64,000 bases of DNA from assembly GCF_011306175.1 (NCBI RefSeq), contig NZ_CP049913.1:992001-1056000 (forward strand), read 5' to 3'. Source of the stretch: Vibrio sp. HDW18 (GTDB lineage Bacteria > Pseudomonadota > Gammaproteobacteria > Enterobacterales > Vibrionaceae). The position numbers and the translations under genes are program-made. The notes beneath the pieces were generated by a model that worked only from the letters and a program-made list of their open reading frames with translations, searched no databases and was not told where the DNA came from. This document shows, in pieces, positions 1-9,866 of this stretch. How positions within the stretch are numbered: position 1 is the first letter of the stretch; the number at the start of each line of letters is the position of its first letter.

Positions 1-31
1 TAATTTTAGTGTTTGGCCTTACTTAAAGCTT

Positions 32-46
32 CTCTTGTAACAAGAG
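32..46 (-). repeat. Small hairpin in the rpsL-rpsG intercistronic space
   Basis: Perfect 6-bp inverted repeat (CTCTTG, 3-base loop, CAAGAG) just after the rpsL stop. In enterobacteria the rpsL-rpsG space carries the S7 translational control site. That this hairpin has such a role is inference, and rpsG itself would lie outside the window. Confidence 0.35.
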
Positions 47-51
47 GGGCA

Positions 52-429
<378 letters not shown>

Positions 430-510
430 CTAGCTCCTGATTGACTTAAAGTAAGCTTGTGAAAAATCTATCCCTTCCGCACAAACAGATTGCACAAATA
501 GGGACGCAAA

Positions 511-539
511 ATTCTATGCAGTAGTGTGGGGGGTGTCAA
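511..539 (-). promoter_or_regulatory. Sigma-70 promoter of rpsL (str operon)
   Basis: TTGACA (539-534), 17-base spacer, TAGAAT (516-511), read on the minus strand. A GC-containing stretch (TTTTGCGTCC) follows the -10 box, as in stringently controlled ribosomal promoters. The leader to the rpsL ATG is about 80 bases. Confidence 0.8.
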
Positions 540-610
540 GAAATATACAGATCTTTTTTCCGGTCCAACCTAGTGTGAGACTGAACTGCGCAGCATAAAT
601 AATAAAGTTA

Positions 611-886
611 TCACCATGTGATTGATTTTTCATGGCTTGCAGTCAAATCAACCCAATCACTCATCGTGATCACCTCAACATGAGCATCAACTTTGGTTTG
701 CCAACCACGCGCTGCAAGATCCTCGCGCAGAGCTGAGTATTGAATCTCAGGCATTAAATAGGCTCGATAAGGCGATTGCAGCGCCGCCGCGTAAACCGCG
801 TTTTCGGTCAGTATCACAACATCGCCCGGTAACAGGTACGCACTGACTAAGGGGATTTTTTCTAGGTGCTTGATAATATGCAGCAT
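611..886 (-). CDS. tusB: tRNA 2-thiouridine synthesis sulfurtransferase subunit TusB
   Basis: DsrH-family subunit of the TusBCD complex, which relays sulfur from TusA towards MnmA for 2-thiolation of U34 in tRNA-Lys, -Glu and -Gln. The 91 residues are close to the 95 of E. coli TusB. It starts with MLHIIKHLE, which resembles the family N-terminus. It is the last gene of yheO-tusDCB, 9 bases after tusC. The catalytic cysteine of the complex is carried by TusD, so this subunit is structural. Confidence 0.85.
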   Translation of the reverse strand: MLHIIKHLEKIPLVSAYLLPGDVVILTENAVYAAALQSPYRAYLMPEIQYSALREDLAARGWQTKVDAHVEVITMSDWVDLTASHEKSITW

Positions 887-895
887 TGCAGATCC

Positions 896-1252
896 TTAAA
901 AAGTCAGGTGTTGATGGTAACCACGCAGTAGACACGCCAACTGTTGTGGCGCAACTACTTGCACATCAAGCAGCAAATCTTGCGGGCTAAGTCCCCAACG
1001 CTGCAAGCTCTGCTCGCACACATAACGTGTTTCAATGTCGTACAAATCCAATAACTTAAACGCGGCAATATAGTCGCGGCTTAAAATCGCGTCCGGTTGC
1101 TGATGTTTAACTAACTGCAATACCCCTTCACCGACGAAAAATAAGGCTTGCTGCTCACTGTAAGCAGAGGCCGCCAAAATAGCATCCAATCCTTCTCGTC
1201 CTGCGGCAATGCCGTGAGGGGCGGTGTGAAATACCCAAGCGATATGATTCAA
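896..1252 (-). CDS. tusC: Sulfur relay protein TusC (DsrF-like)
   Basis: Central subunit of the TusBCD heterohexamer used in mnm5s2U34 tRNA modification. The 118 residues compare with 119 in E. coli. The N-terminus ([10 protein letters not shown] followed by [10 protein letters not shown]) is the typical DsrE/F-like Rossmann start. Its ATG overlaps the end of tusD by 4 bases, so the two are probably translationally coupled. Confidence 0.88.
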   Translation of the reverse strand: MNHIAWVFHTAPHGIAAGREGLDAILAASAYSEQQALFFVGEGVLQLVKHQQPDAILSRDYIAAFKLLDLYDIETRYVCEQSLQRWGLSPQDLLLDVQVVAPQQLACLLRGYHQHLTF

Positions 1253-1644
1253 AACTGCACCACTCGATCTTGTTGTAATAAAGCTTGTGCCAAGCTACCT
1301 AATCCTGCTTGAGTGAAATGAGCGGCGAGGTTATGGCTAGCTAAACTGTGTTGCGAAGCTTCTTGCTCACTCACCACCCCGCGACGCAGCGCAGCAGCGA
1401 CACAGGTTTCCAACTGCACTTGATGATCAACAGCAAGGCTTTGCCAGGCTTGCACTAGATCAAACTCATCGTTCGCTGGCACATGGGTTGCCGAGCCATT
1501 CAACACCCCATCTTGGTAAAAAAATACGCTCTTTAACACATGCCCTTTCGCCAGCAGAGCTTGAGCGAATCGATAGGCGTTACGTGCCGATTGAGTACCG
1601 TATTGTGGCCCGTTGACCACTAAGGTGTAAGTGAGCGGTTTCAC
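1249..1644 (-). CDS. tusD: Sulfurtransferase TusD (DsrE-like)
   Basis: Catalytic subunit of TusBCD, accepting persulfide sulfur from TusA and passing it to TusE. The 131 residues are near the E. coli length of 128. Cys81, in the segment [13 protein letters not shown], sits where the E. coli active cysteine (Cys78) is found. The start overlaps the yheO stop by 4 bases and the end overlaps tusC by 4 bases, giving a compact operon. Confidence 0.9.
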   Translation of the reverse strand: MKPLTYTLVVNGPQYGTQSARNAYRFAQALLAKGHVLKSVFFYQDGVLNGSATHVPANDEFDLVQAWQSLAVDHQVQLETCVAAALRRGVVSEQEASQHSLASHNLAAHFTQAGLGSLAQALLQQDRVVQF

Positions 1645-2363
1645 TTCTCATCATCCTCAGTTTTACGCTGGCGAATATACAGATACACCGTATGTTTGGA
1701 GATATTGAGCCGATCTGCAACTCGGTTAATCGCATCTTTAATATCAAAAATACCTTTATCAAACAGCGCCATCACAATTTGGCGATTCTTGGTATTGTTC
1801 GACACCGATTTATCGGCATTAATTTCTTCTATAGTCCGCTCGACCGTTTGATCCACCAACTCTTCGACATCGCTAGCAAAATTGACAGACGATGCCGCTT
1901 CTTGGGCTTCTTGAGTCGGCATAAACGATTTCAACACTTGTGAAAAAGGCGCATCGAGATTGACGTTAATGCACAATAAACCAATCACGCGATTATCACC
2001 GTTACGAATCGCAACCGTGATCGATTTCATCAACACGCCACCTTTGGCGCGCGTGAAATAAGAACGCGAAAAATTGCGCTCCGAACCTTCAATATCACGC
2101 AACATTTTTAACGCCATATCAGTGATCGGCGAACCGACTTGGCGGCCAGTGTTCTCACCGTTGGCAATTTTGATCGCCGAGGTATTCAAATCCTCCAGTG
2201 AATGCAGGACGATTTCACAAAATGGGCCAATCAGACTCGCGATGCCATCGACCACCGCCTCATAAGAACGCAGGATGACTTTATCGTGCTCGCTAAATGG
2301 CTTAACGTGCACCGATTCCATCTCCAGCAATAAATCAACATTCATGGTTTCTGTCATTGTCAC
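1641..2363 (-). CDS. YheO/DauR-type transcriptional regulator (PAS-like plus HTH)
   Basis: 240-residue regulator with the two-part layout of the YheO family: a PAS-like sensor domain in roughly residues 20-135 and a C-terminal helix-turn-helix around residues 205-232 ([19 protein letters not shown]). In E. coli yheO also sits directly upstream of tusDCB, so the linkage is conserved. The ligand and targets are unknown. It is the first gene of the operon, with an AT-rich gap of about 120 bp upstream. Confidence 0.85.
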   Translation of the reverse strand: MTMTETMNVDLLLEMESVHVKPFSEHDKVILRSYEAVVDGIASLIGPFCEIVLHSLEDLNTSAIKIANGENTGRQVGSPITDMALKMLRDIEGSERNFSRSYFTRAKGGVLMKSITVAIRNGDNRVIGLLCINVNLDAPFSQVLKSFMPTQEAQEAASSVNFASDVEELVDQTVERTIEEINADKSVSNNTKNRQIVMALFDKGIFDIKDAINRVADRLNISKHTVYLYIRQRKTEDDEK

Positions 2364-2487
2364 TGTGCTTAAACCCTAGAACGGAAAATCAACAAATTGC
2401 TGTAAGTTTATCAGAAAATTTTAAACTACGATTCGGCAATATCACCAACAAGTGATTTAGCACAAATTTTCACCAAATTAAGCGCGC

Positions 2488-2514
2488 ATAAAAGGCCTGA
2501 GCGAGGTCAGGCCT
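2488..2514 (-). terminator. Rho-independent terminator after fkpA
   Basis: Perfect 8-bp stem (AGGCCTGA / TCAGGCCT) with a 6-base loop, followed on the minus strand by TTTTAT. Confidence 0.8.
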
Positions 2515-2548
2515 AATAAGATGGAGCTCACGAGCAGAACACAGAGAT

Positions 2549-3313
2549 TTATTGTACTGCGTTAGCGCCGTTTTCAATCTTCAGTAGTTCAACTTCGAAC
2601 ACCAGCGTCGAGTTGGCAGGAATGGTTGGAGTATCTTGCTCACCGTAAGCCATCTCAGGTGGGATGACCAGCTTGAACTTCGAGCCCACAGGCATGAGCT
2701 GCACACCTTCAGTCCATCCTGGGATCACGCGATTAAGCGGGAAAGTCGCAGGCTCACCACGCTCATAAGAGCTGTCGAATTGAGTGCCATCAGGCAAGGT
2801 TCCTTTGTAGTGAACTTGTACAACATCGGTATCTTTTGGTTTATCACCTTCAGCAGGAGTCAGAACTTGATACAACAAACCTGACTCGGTTTTTACCACA
2901 CCAGACTCTTTCTCAAATTGAGCACGGAACTCATCACCTTTTTGCTTACTTTCAGCCGCTTTCTCAGCCGCTTTGGCTTGCATGGTTTCCGCGACACGCT
3001 TGTCCAGCGCTTCAAGCGCGGCACGAGTCTCTTCTTCAGTCATTTCTGGTGAACCGGTAAATACCTGTTCAATACCTTTAAGAACCAAATCTTTGTTAAG
3101 TACAATGCCAATTTCACTCGGCTTTTCAATGCTGGTTTTCAGGTAATTGGCGAATGATACACCAATTGCATAAGCCGCTTTATCATCTTCTGACTTTAAT
3201 TCGACCGTTTTGACGATGGCTGCCGTCTCGGTCTTTGCGGCTTCTTCTTTCTGACAACCAACCGCGAGCATAACGGTCGTAGCCAACAGTGACACTTTAA
3301 AAAGTGATTTCAT
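2549..3313 (-). CDS. fkpA: FKBP-type peptidyl-prolyl cis-trans isomerase FkpA
   Basis: Periplasmic folding catalyst and chaperone. The frame is open further upstream, but the ATG at 3313 is the better start because it opens directly into a signal sequence (MKSLFKVSLLATTVML), giving 254 residues. The mature N-terminal half is an alpha-helical dimerisation/chaperone domain. The C-terminal FKBP domain (about residues 145-250) has the expected VQVHYKGTLPDGTQFDSSY, VIPGW and MAYGE elements. The signal ends in AVGCQ, a lipobox-like site, so unlike E. coli FkpA this protein may be lipid-anchored. That is inferred from the motif only. Confidence 0.92.
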   Translation of the reverse strand: MKSLFKVSLLATTVMLAVGCQKEEAAKTETAAIVKTVELKSEDDKAAYAIGVSFANYLKTSIEKPSEIGIVLNKDLVLKGIEQVFTGSPEMTEEETRAALEALDKRVAETMQAKAAEKAAESKQKGDEFRAQFEKESGVVKTESGLLYQVLTPAEGDKPKDTDVVQVHYKGTLPDGTQFDSSYERGEPATFPLNRVIPGWTEGVQLMPVGSKFKLVIPPEMAYGEQDTPTIPANSTLVFEVELLKIENGANAVQ

Positions 3314-3359
3314 CGGGTTCTCCAATTGTGAGGTATTCGTTTTGGTATTGTGCACAAAA

Positions 3360-3395
3360 ACCAGTAAGTCACTGGTGTACAACTAAGAGTTGTAC
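3360..3395. repeat. Two adjacent inverted repeats between fkpA and the WD40 lipoprotein gene
   Basis: ACCAGT-N5-ACTGGT (3360-3376) is directly followed by GTACAACT-N3-AGTTGTAC (3377-3395), both perfect. They lie in the divergent promoter region of fkpA and the lipoprotein gene. They could be operators for a dimeric regulator or a 5'-UTR hairpin of the fkpA message. No regulator is identified. Confidence 0.4.
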
Positions 3396-3453
3396 CAATA
3401 TAGCGATATGTTGCATGATTGTCTTTACACAACAAACGGATAATTCGAACTTG

Positions 3454-4434
3454 ATGCGAAGAATTTATCACTCATTCGGCACCTTACTTATCATCCTTAT
3501 CTTAAACGGTTGTTTTTTTGCAAACCAAGCCGAGCAGCAATGGAACCTAGCCCCCGAAGGCGCCAGCGCCTTTGGCCTCAGCCGCGATGGCCGCTTCGCA
3601 CTGATTTATTCCCGACAACAACAACTGATGCTATGGGATCTGCAGCAAGTACAACTACTCGCCAAGCTTGGCGCACAAGATCCACAAGCCAATCCCGTTT
3701 CTGTGATCCGCATCGCGGATAACGGTCGCTATGCCATCACGGCCAGTCAAAATAACTTCGCCATATGGGATCTTGCCTGGGCTCAAGCCAAAGGGCTTTG
3801 GTCTATCACAGATGGTCAGATCCGTGATGTCGACATCGCTAATAATGGCGAACAAGTGCTACTCGGTTTAACCAATGGCAAAGCCATTTACGTGGACTTA
3901 GTCACTGGGCGGCGCATGGAGTTCCTCGCCCACCACGAAAAAGTCAATTCCGTCGCGCTTTCCGCTAACGGACGCTATGCGCTTTCTGGTGGCAATGATC
4001 GCCACGCTTACTTATGGGATACCCAAAGCGGGCAAATTATTCAGCAATTTGAACATCAACAACGAGTTAATCGGGTAACTTTGCAACGCGATGGCAAGTT
4101 CGCTTTCACTTCGGATAGTGGCAACCAAGCGTTAATTTGGAACCTCTCTACCGAGCGTGAGCCAATAGCGCTGCGCAGTTTGCGCCGCCAACTGATTTTT
4201 TCTAGCGCACGCTTTGCCGATGATGGAAAAAGACTGATCACGGGAACACCATCAGGGCAAGTGGAAGTATGGAATACCCAAGATGGTAAAAAAATCGCCA
4301 GCTTCAATTCACAGGCCAAAAAAGATGGCGGACCAGCTCAAGCTGTCGTGTATGATGCCAGTTTTGATCGCCAGCAACGTGCTGTATCAGGCAGCTCAGC
4401 AGGCATCGCCCAAGCTTGGCGAGTGGAGAACTAA
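3454..4434 (+). CDS. WD40-repeat outer-membrane lipoprotein, function unknown
   Basis: The ATG at 3454 gives a 326-residue protein that begins with a short charged segment, a hydrophobic stretch and the lipobox LNGC (Cys20), so it should be a lipoprotein. After the anchor, about six or seven WD40-like blades follow. They are recognisable by recurring endings such as LWDLQ, IWDLAW, LWDTQSG, IWNLS, VWNTQDG and AWRVE, each preceded by SADGRYA-like turns (for example LSANGRYALSGGNDRHAYLWD). This predicts a periplasm-facing beta-propeller for protein-protein contacts. It starts 140 bp from the divergent fkpA and ends 3 bases before slyX, so it is probably co-transcribed with slyX. The role is unknown. 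Confidence 0.8.
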   Translation: MRRIYHSFGTLLIILILNGCFFANQAEQQWNLAPEGASAFGLSRDGRFALIYSRQQQLMLWDLQQVQLLAKLGAQDPQANPVSVIRIADNGRYAITASQNNFAIWDLAWAQAKGLWSITDGQIRDVDIANNGEQVLLGLTNGKAIYVDLVTGRRMEFLAHHEKVNSVALSANGRYALSGGNDRHAYLWDTQSGQIIQQFEHQQRVNRVTLQRDGKFAFTSDSGNQALIWNLSTEREPIALRSLRRQLIFSSARFADDGKRLITGTPSGQVEVWNTQDGKKIASFNSQAKKDGGPAQAVVYDASFDRQQRAVSGSSAGIAQAWRVEN

Positions 4435-4437
4435 TCA

Positions 4438-4665
4438 ATGCAACAGACATCGCTAACCCAACTTCAAATACAAATTGAAGATTTAGAGTGCAAGTTGGCC
4501 TTTCAAGATCAAACCATTGAGATGCTAAATGATGCCCTGACTCAACAACAACTGTTGATCAGTAAGATGCAGGATCAGATGCAATATATGGTCGGCAAAG
4601 TGAAAAATATCGATAGCTCAAATTTGGCGGATCCCGCTCAAGAAACACCGCCACCACACTACTGA
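4438..4665 (+). CDS. slyX: SlyX family protein
   Basis: 75 residues, the usual SlyX length. The protein is nearly all one coiled coil (QLQIQIEDLECKLAFQDQTI, then leucine-rich heptads), ending in the family-typical proline-rich PPPHY tail. The biochemical function is unknown. In E. coli slyX lies beside fkpA and slyD, and here it is separated from fkpA only by the WD40 lipoprotein gene, 3 bases upstream. Confidence 0.92.
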   Translation: MQQTSLTQLQIQIEDLECKLAFQDQTIEMLNDALTQQQLLISKMQDQMQYMVGKVKNIDSSNLADPAQETPPPHY

Positions 4666-4706
4666 TGCAATAAGCTTCCGGCTACAGCCTACGTAATTCG
4701 CCGATC

Positions 4707-4895
4707 TTATCGAGCGAAAACGTAGGCAATCACAGTACCTGCGACCACCAAACAACCGCCGATTCGGCGCAATTGATGATCGGATTGTAGGCTCAATTGT
4801 GCCACCATCTGACGCCATCCTCTCGGCGCCAATAATGGCCCTAACCCTTCAACAATCAGCACTAAACCCAGTGCAACCCAAAGTGTCTGTGACAT
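4707..4895 (-). CDS. YjeT-like DUF2065 small membrane protein
   Basis: The ATG at 4895, preceded by GGAGGCAAT, gives a 62-residue protein; a start six codons further upstream lacks such a site. Two hydrophobic segments (about residues 4-22 and 42-60) flank a short basic loop (RGWRQM), the pattern of DUF2065/YjeT. In E. coli yjeT also follows hflC. Here a terminator-like hairpin (4904-4932) separates the two. Function unknown. Confidence 0.82.
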   Translation of the reverse strand: MSQTLWVALGLVLIVEGLGPLLAPRGWRQMVAQLSLQSDHQLRRIGGCLVVAGTVIAYVFAR

Positions 4896-4903
4896 ATTGC
4901 CTC

Positions 4904-4932
4904 CAAATAACAAAGGCCCCTTACGGAGCCTT
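4904..4932 (-). terminator. Terminator-like hairpin after hflC
   Basis: Stem AAGGCTCC / GGGGCCTT with one mismatch and a 4-base loop, followed by TTGTTATTT on the minus strand. It may only partly stop readthrough from hflC into the yjeT-like gene. Confidence 0.6.
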
Positions 4933-4951
4933 GAATAAAGTTAGCGAATGC

Positions 4952-5932
4952 TTACTTTGCAGCAGCGCCTTTCGCATTATTCATGTATTGGAAGAACTCG
5001 CTGCTTGGATCCAATACCAGAATGTCATTTTTGCTATTAAATGATTTTTCATACGCACGCAATGAGCGTAAGAAGCTGAAAAACTCCGGATCTTTCTTAT
5101 AAGAATCCGAGTAGATCTTCGCCGCTTCCGCATCTGCCGTACCACGGGTTACACGAGCAGTTTTATCGGCTTCCGCGAGAATCGTAGCCACTTCAAGCTC
5201 GGCTTGAGCACGGATCACTTCGGCTTTTTCACGACCTTGTGAACGGTGTTTACGAGCCACTGACTCACGTTCAGCGCGCATACGGCGGTAAATCGATTCA
5301 CTGATCTCATCAGGTAGATTGATCTTCTTCATTCTAAAGTCGACCACATACACACCCAAATCTTTCATCGCACTTTGTCGTGTATCTTGCAGTACGTTAG
5401 CCATGATTTGATCACGCTGACCATCAATCTCCAAAGCTTCTCGTGCCGCTTCGGTAGTGATTTCAGAAGAATCAGGATTCTCCGGTAAAATCGCCCCATT
5501 ACGCGGACCAGAAACAATTTGTTTGATCTCACGAGATCCAATTTCCGAACGTAATACATCGGTGACTTTACGCTCAAGTAACGCTTCCGCCGTTAACGCA
5601 TTGCCACCACCGGTTGCCAAGTAATATTGGCCGAAATCTTCAATACGCCATTTCACGTACGAATCGATGATCACATCTTTTTTCTCTGACGTAACAAAGC
5701 GATCGGTACGACTATCCATGGTTTGAATCCGTGCATCTAATGTTTTCACACGATCAAACATTGGCATTTTGAAATGCAGACCCGGCTCGTAAATCTTTGA
5801 CATATCATTAGTGTCTTTCAGCACTCGGCCAAAACGGATCACAATGCCGCGCTCTCCCTCTGGGATCACGAACATCGACATTAACAATGCCGCCATGATC
5901 AGAACGATACTAGGGATTAATAACTTACGCAT
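4952..5932 (-). CDS. hflC: HflC, regulator of FtsH protease
   Basis: SPFH/band-7 protein that forms the HflKC cage around the inner-membrane protease FtsH. 326 residues (E. coli 334). One N-terminal membrane anchor (about residues 4-22) precedes the band-7 domain (VIPEGERGIVIRFGRVL), and a long helical region rich in Ala/Glu/Arg (about 215-275) closes the domain. hflK ends 2 bases upstream, so the pair is translated together. Confidence 0.95.
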   Translation of the reverse strand: MRKLLIPSIVLIMAALLMSMFVIPEGERGIVIRFGRVLKDTNDMSKIYEPGLHFKMPMFDRVKTLDARIQTMDSRTDRFVTSEKKDVIIDSYVKWRIEDFGQYYLATGGGNALTAEALLERKVTDVLRSEIGSREIKQIVSGPRNGAILPENPDSSEITTEAAREALEIDGQRDQIMANVLQDTRQSAMKDLGVYVVDFRMKKINLPDEISESIYRRMRAERESVARKHRSQGREKAEVIRAQAELEVATILAEADKTARVTRGTADAEAAKIYSDSYKKDPEFFSFLRSLRAYEKSFNSKNDILVLDPSSEFFQYMNNAKGAAAK

Positions 5933-5934
5933 TC

Positions 5935-7122
5935 TTAGTATCTCCCTTGACGTGTAGTGCTGCGTGACGAAGTGTCGGTATTGGTATCCGTCGTTGGCGA
6001 CTCAAGCTCGATTTTATCGTACGCTGATGACGATTTACTGGCACGTGGCTCTGCTTTATTCGCCTCTTGTCCAACAAGCTTATCAATCGGTAAGTACAAC
6101 AGATTGCCGCTCGATTTAGAATCGATCAGCACTTTCGAGGTATTGCTGTACAACTCTTCCATGGTATCCAAATACAGACGATCACGAGTGACTTTCGGTG
6201 CCGCTAGATATTCAGGTAACAGCTTTTCAAATTGAGCAACCTGACCTAAGGCCTCATTGATTATACGCTCGTTATAACCTTGCGCTTCTTTCTTCAAACG
6301 CTCCGAACGACCAGTCGCTTTCGGTAAAATTTCGTTTTTGTACGCTTCTGCTTCACGAATAAAACGCTCTTCATCTTCACGCGCAGCAATCGCATCATCA
6401 AACGCATCTTTTACTTGCTCAGGCGGACGTGCAGATTGGAAGTTAACGTCAACAATCATCAGGCCCATATCATAGCCATCAATGATTTGATTGAGCGTCT
6501 GCTGAGTACTTTGGCGAATTTGCTGACGGCCACTGGTTAAAATACTGTCCATCAGTGCATCACCGACCACAGCACGCAGCGCTGAATCAGTCGCTTGACG
6601 TAAACTATCATCCGCATTGGTCACTTTGTACAAATACTTATAGGGATCAGCAATTCGATACTGCACATCCATCGAGACCGTCACCACGTTTTCATCTTTC
6701 GTCAGCATAAGACCCGATGCTCGCAGTGAACGAATCGCTTGCACATTAACTGGGGTCACTTCATCAATAAAGCGTGGACGCCAGTTCAAGCCAGGATCAA
6801 CAATTCGATCGTATTTTCCAAGTCGCGACACCACGCCACGCTCAGCTTCACCAATGGTGTAAAAACCGGAAAAGAACCATATGGTGACAGAAATGGCCGC
6901 TATTACACCAAAACCAATCGCACTACCACCTGCCAGCGAAGGACCTTTACCGCCTTTACCACCAAATTTGCCGCCCAATTTTTGACTGATTTTATTAAAC
7001 ACTTCGTCTAAATCGGGTGGTCCTTGATCTCGGCCACCTTTGTTACCGCGATTGTTGTTCCCCCATGGGTCATTATCGCGGCCATTGTTGCCGTTATTAT
7101 TACCAGGCTCATTCCACGCCAT
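5935..7122 (-). CDS. hflK: HflK, regulator of FtsH protease
   Basis: Partner of HflC. 395 residues (E. coli 419). The first 65 residues are Gly/Asn-rich and low in complexity (runs of GNN and GGK). A single membrane segment lies near residues 69-90, followed by the SPFH domain (GEAERGVVSRLGKYDRIVDPG) and a charged helical C-terminal part. The tail is Ser/Thr-rich. It is 27 bases downstream of hflX in the hfq-hflX-hflK-hflC operon. Confidence 0.95.
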   Translation of the reverse strand: MAWNEPGNNNGNNGRDNDPWGNNNRGNKGGRDQGPPDLDEVFNKISQKLGGKFGGKGGKGPSLAGGSAIGFGVIAAISVTIWFFSGFYTIGEAERGVVSRLGKYDRIVDPGLNWRPRFIDEVTPVNVQAIRSLRASGLMLTKDENVVTVSMDVQYRIADPYKYLYKVTNADDSLRQATDSALRAVVGDALMDSILTSGRQQIRQSTQQTLNQIIDGYDMGLMIVDVNFQSARPPEQVKDAFDDAIAAREDEERFIREAEAYKNEILPKATGRSERLKKEAQGYNERIINEALGQVAQFEKLLPEYLAAPKVTRDRLYLDTMEELYSNTSKVLIDSKSSGNLLYLPIDKLVGQEANKAEPRASKSSSAYDKIELESPTTDTNTDTSSRSTTRQGRY

Positions 7123-7149
7123 TAGAAAACTCCATCATTTGATATGACG

Positions 7150-8451
7150 TTATACTCTAGCAGTCCTTTCTGTGACGATAAAGCCACTTAAGTCTGCTTG
7201 CTCTCGTTTCTCTAGTTTAGCCCAATCAACTTGCTGCATACGAACAGTGATCAGTAAATTGCCTTCCGGATCATACTCTTCCTGTTGAATACACTTCATT
7301 TGGAAAAATAGACTGCGGATACGTCCTTGATGCGGTGGCGGAATACGCAGATGATGCTCCACCACTTGGCTGGCTAAACGTTCACTCAATGCTTGAAACA
7401 GTAGCTCAATGCCAGATCCCTGCATGGCAGAAATCCATACGGCTTTGGGCACTCCTTCATCATCCCGTTCAATACGCGGAGTGGCTTGTTCTAAATTATC
7501 GATTTTATTCATCACCAACAGCGTGGGGACGTCATGCGCATCGATCTCTTGTAGAACCGTCTCTACCGCTTGGATATTCTCACGAAAGCGTTCATCACTA
7601 GCATCAACAACATGTAACAAAATGTCAGCTTCTTGCGTCTCTTGTAACGTTGCTTTAAAGGCCGCCACTAAGTCATGTGGCAAATGACGAATAAAGCCCA
7701 CTGTATCAGCCAATACCGCAGGCCCAACGTCCGCCAAATCCATTCTACGTAAGGTTGGATCTAGGGTGGCAAACAGTTGATCGGCAGCGTACACACCGGC
7801 TTCAGTAATACGATTAAACAGGGTCGATTTCCCTGCGTTGGTATATCCCACCAACGAGATGGTTGGAATCTCGGCTCGGCTACGCGCTCGACGCCCTTGT
7901 TCACGCTGTTTGGCTACTTTCTCTAAGCGACGCAAAATAGCTTTGATCCGTTCACGCAATAAACGTCGGTCCGTTTCAAGTTGAGTTTCCCCCGGCCCAC
8001 GCAAACCAATCCCACCTTTTTGTCTTTCTAAGTGGGTCCAACCCCGAATTAAGCGCGTTGAAATATGGCGCAGCTGCGCCAACTCGACTTGGAGCTTACC
8101 TTCATGGGTACGGGCACGTTGAGCAAAGATATCGAGGATCAGGCCAGTACGATCGATGACCCGACACTGACACAATCTTTCGAGGTTACGTTCTTGAGCA
8201 GGAGAAAGCGCGTGGTTAAAAATGACCACGTTGGCTTCATTGAGTTGGACAGCTTCGGCGATTTCTTGGGCTTTACCCTCACCAACGAAATATTTAGGGT
8301 GAGGGGTTTGACGACTGCCTGTTACCACTTGCAGCGTGGTCACCCCTGCAGAAGATACGAGCATTTTACATTCGCTCAGATCTTCCCCCTGTTGCGTGAA
8401 GTTGACATGAACAAGTACGGCTCGCTCACCGGCTTCATAACGGTCAAACAA
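7150..8451 (-). CDS. hflX: Ribosome-associated GTPase HflX
   Basis: GTPase that splits stalled or stressed ribosomes by binding the 50S subunit. 433 residues. The N-terminal HflX domain (residues 20-120) is followed by a long basic helix with GGIGLRGPGETQLETDRR. The G domain then shows G1 GYTNAGKST (202-210), G3 DTVGF and G4 NKID. A C-terminal beta/alpha domain ends in WAKLEKREQADLSG. It lies 32 bp after hfq, an order shared with E. coli. Confidence 0.96.
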   Translation of the reverse strand: MFDRYEAGERAVLVHVNFTQQGEDLSECKMLVSSAGVTTLQVVTGSRQTPHPKYFVGEGKAQEIAEAVQLNEANVVIFNHALSPAQERNLERLCQCRVIDRTGLILDIFAQRARTHEGKLQVELAQLRHISTRLIRGWTHLERQKGGIGLRGPGETQLETDRRLLRERIKAILRRLEKVAKQREQGRRARSRAEIPTISLVGYTNAGKSTLFNRITEAGVYAADQLFATLDPTLRRMDLADVGPAVLADTVGFIRHLPHDLVAAFKATLQETQEADILLHVVDASDERFRENIQAVETVLQEIDAHDVPTLLVMNKIDNLEQATPRIERDDEGVPKAVWISAMQGSGIELLFQALSERLASQVVEHHLRIPPPHQGRIRSLFFQMKCIQQEEYDPEGNLLITVRMQQVDWAKLEKREQADLSGFIVTERTARV

Positions 8452-8483
8452 GCGATCAACTCCTTAAATAATGGTGCAAAGAA

Positions 8484-8783
<300 letters not shown>

Positions 8784-8918
8784 TTAGCTAGCGGTGCAGC
8801 AGAATTATATGCAGCCTTGCATCTGAGCTAAACCAATCAAAAATTCCCGTTGCTATCAATGCTCAATCGAGTACCAATAGCGGATCCTTTCCGGGGTACA
8901 CACGCAAAAGCGATCACA

Positions 8919-9866
8919 TTATACACAGCTTATTTCGTTGGACGCTATCGCATTCGAGAGCGTTTCAACGGCTTGGTCTACGTTTTCGCTATCTAACCAA
9001 GTTAAATCATCCCAGCTGCGTAACCAGGTGATCTGTCGCTTGGCCAATTGACGGGTGGCACAGATGCCACGATAAATCGCCTCATCAAGCGTTGCCTGAC
9101 CGTCTAAATAATCCCACATTTGCCGATAACCCACACAGCGGATAGAGGGAAGATCAGGATGCAGATCATCTCTGGCATACAGAGCTTTAACCTCGTCTTC
9201 GAACCCTGATTGGACCATTTTCGCAAAACGAAGTTCAATCCGCCGATGGAGTTCGGCTCTTTCCTTGGGAGCAATCGCAAACTGTAGCACTCGATAGGGA
9301 ATCGCTTCCCCTTTAGTTTGCGTTAGCTCGGTAAGAGTTTTACCCGAAATTCGATAAACTTCCAGTGCCCGCGACAATCTTTGTGGATCATTGGGATGAA
9401 TTCGCTCAGCTGAGACTGGATCGATCTGTTGCAACTGAGCATGCAATGCTGGCCAACCTAAGGTTAAGGCTTGTTGTTCGATCTGTTGGCGGATTTCAGG
9501 GTTGGCCGCAGGTAAAGGCGATAAGCCTTCAATCAATGCCTTAAAATAGAGCATAGTGCCCCCGACCAATAGCGGGATTTTGCCTTGTGCGACAATCTCT
9601 GCCATGGCTTGCAGCGCATCGCGCCGAAAATCGGCCGCAGAATAGGCTTCACTCGGATCAAGAATATCGATCAAGCGATGTGGAGCCAGTGCAAGCTCGG
9701 CAGCATCCGGTTTAGCGGTGCCAATATCCATTCCGCGATAAACCAGAGCGGAATCGACACTGATGATCTCCACCGGATATTTCTGACGTAAGCGAATGGC
9801 TAAATCCGTTTTACCTGAAGCCGTTGGCCCCATTAAAAAAAGGGCGAGGGGTAACTGTTGAGTCAT
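8919..9866 (-). CDS. miaA: tRNA dimethylallyltransferase MiaA
   Basis: Transfers the isopentenyl group of DMAPP to A37 of tRNAs that read UNN codons. 315 residues (E. coli 316). The P-loop GPTASGKT is at residues 13-20. The [16 protein letters not shown] block and [16 protein letters not shown] element are typical. Its ATG overlaps the mutL stop by 4 bases, the same coupling as in E. coli. Confidence 0.97.
   Translation of the reverse strand: MTQQLPLALFLMGPTASGKTDLAIRLRQKYPVEIISVDSALVYRGMDIGTAKPDAAELALAPHRLIDILDPSEAYSAADFRRDALQAMAEIVAQGKIPLLVGGTMLYFKALIEGLSPLPAANPEIRQQIEQQALTLGWPALHAQLQQIDPVSAERIHPNDPQRLSRALEVYRISGKTLTELTQTKGEAIPYRVLQFAIAPKERAELHRRIELRFAKMVQSGFEDEVKALYARDDLHPDLPSIRCVGYRQMWDYLDGQATLDEAIYRGICATRQLAKRQITWLRSWDDLTWLDSENVDQAVETLSNAIASNEISCV

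Noticed and set aside
4688..4728. Inverted repeat GCCTACG/CGTAGGC after slyX as a terminator
   Set aside because: The arms are 27 bp apart, inside the yjeT-like coding end, without a T-run.
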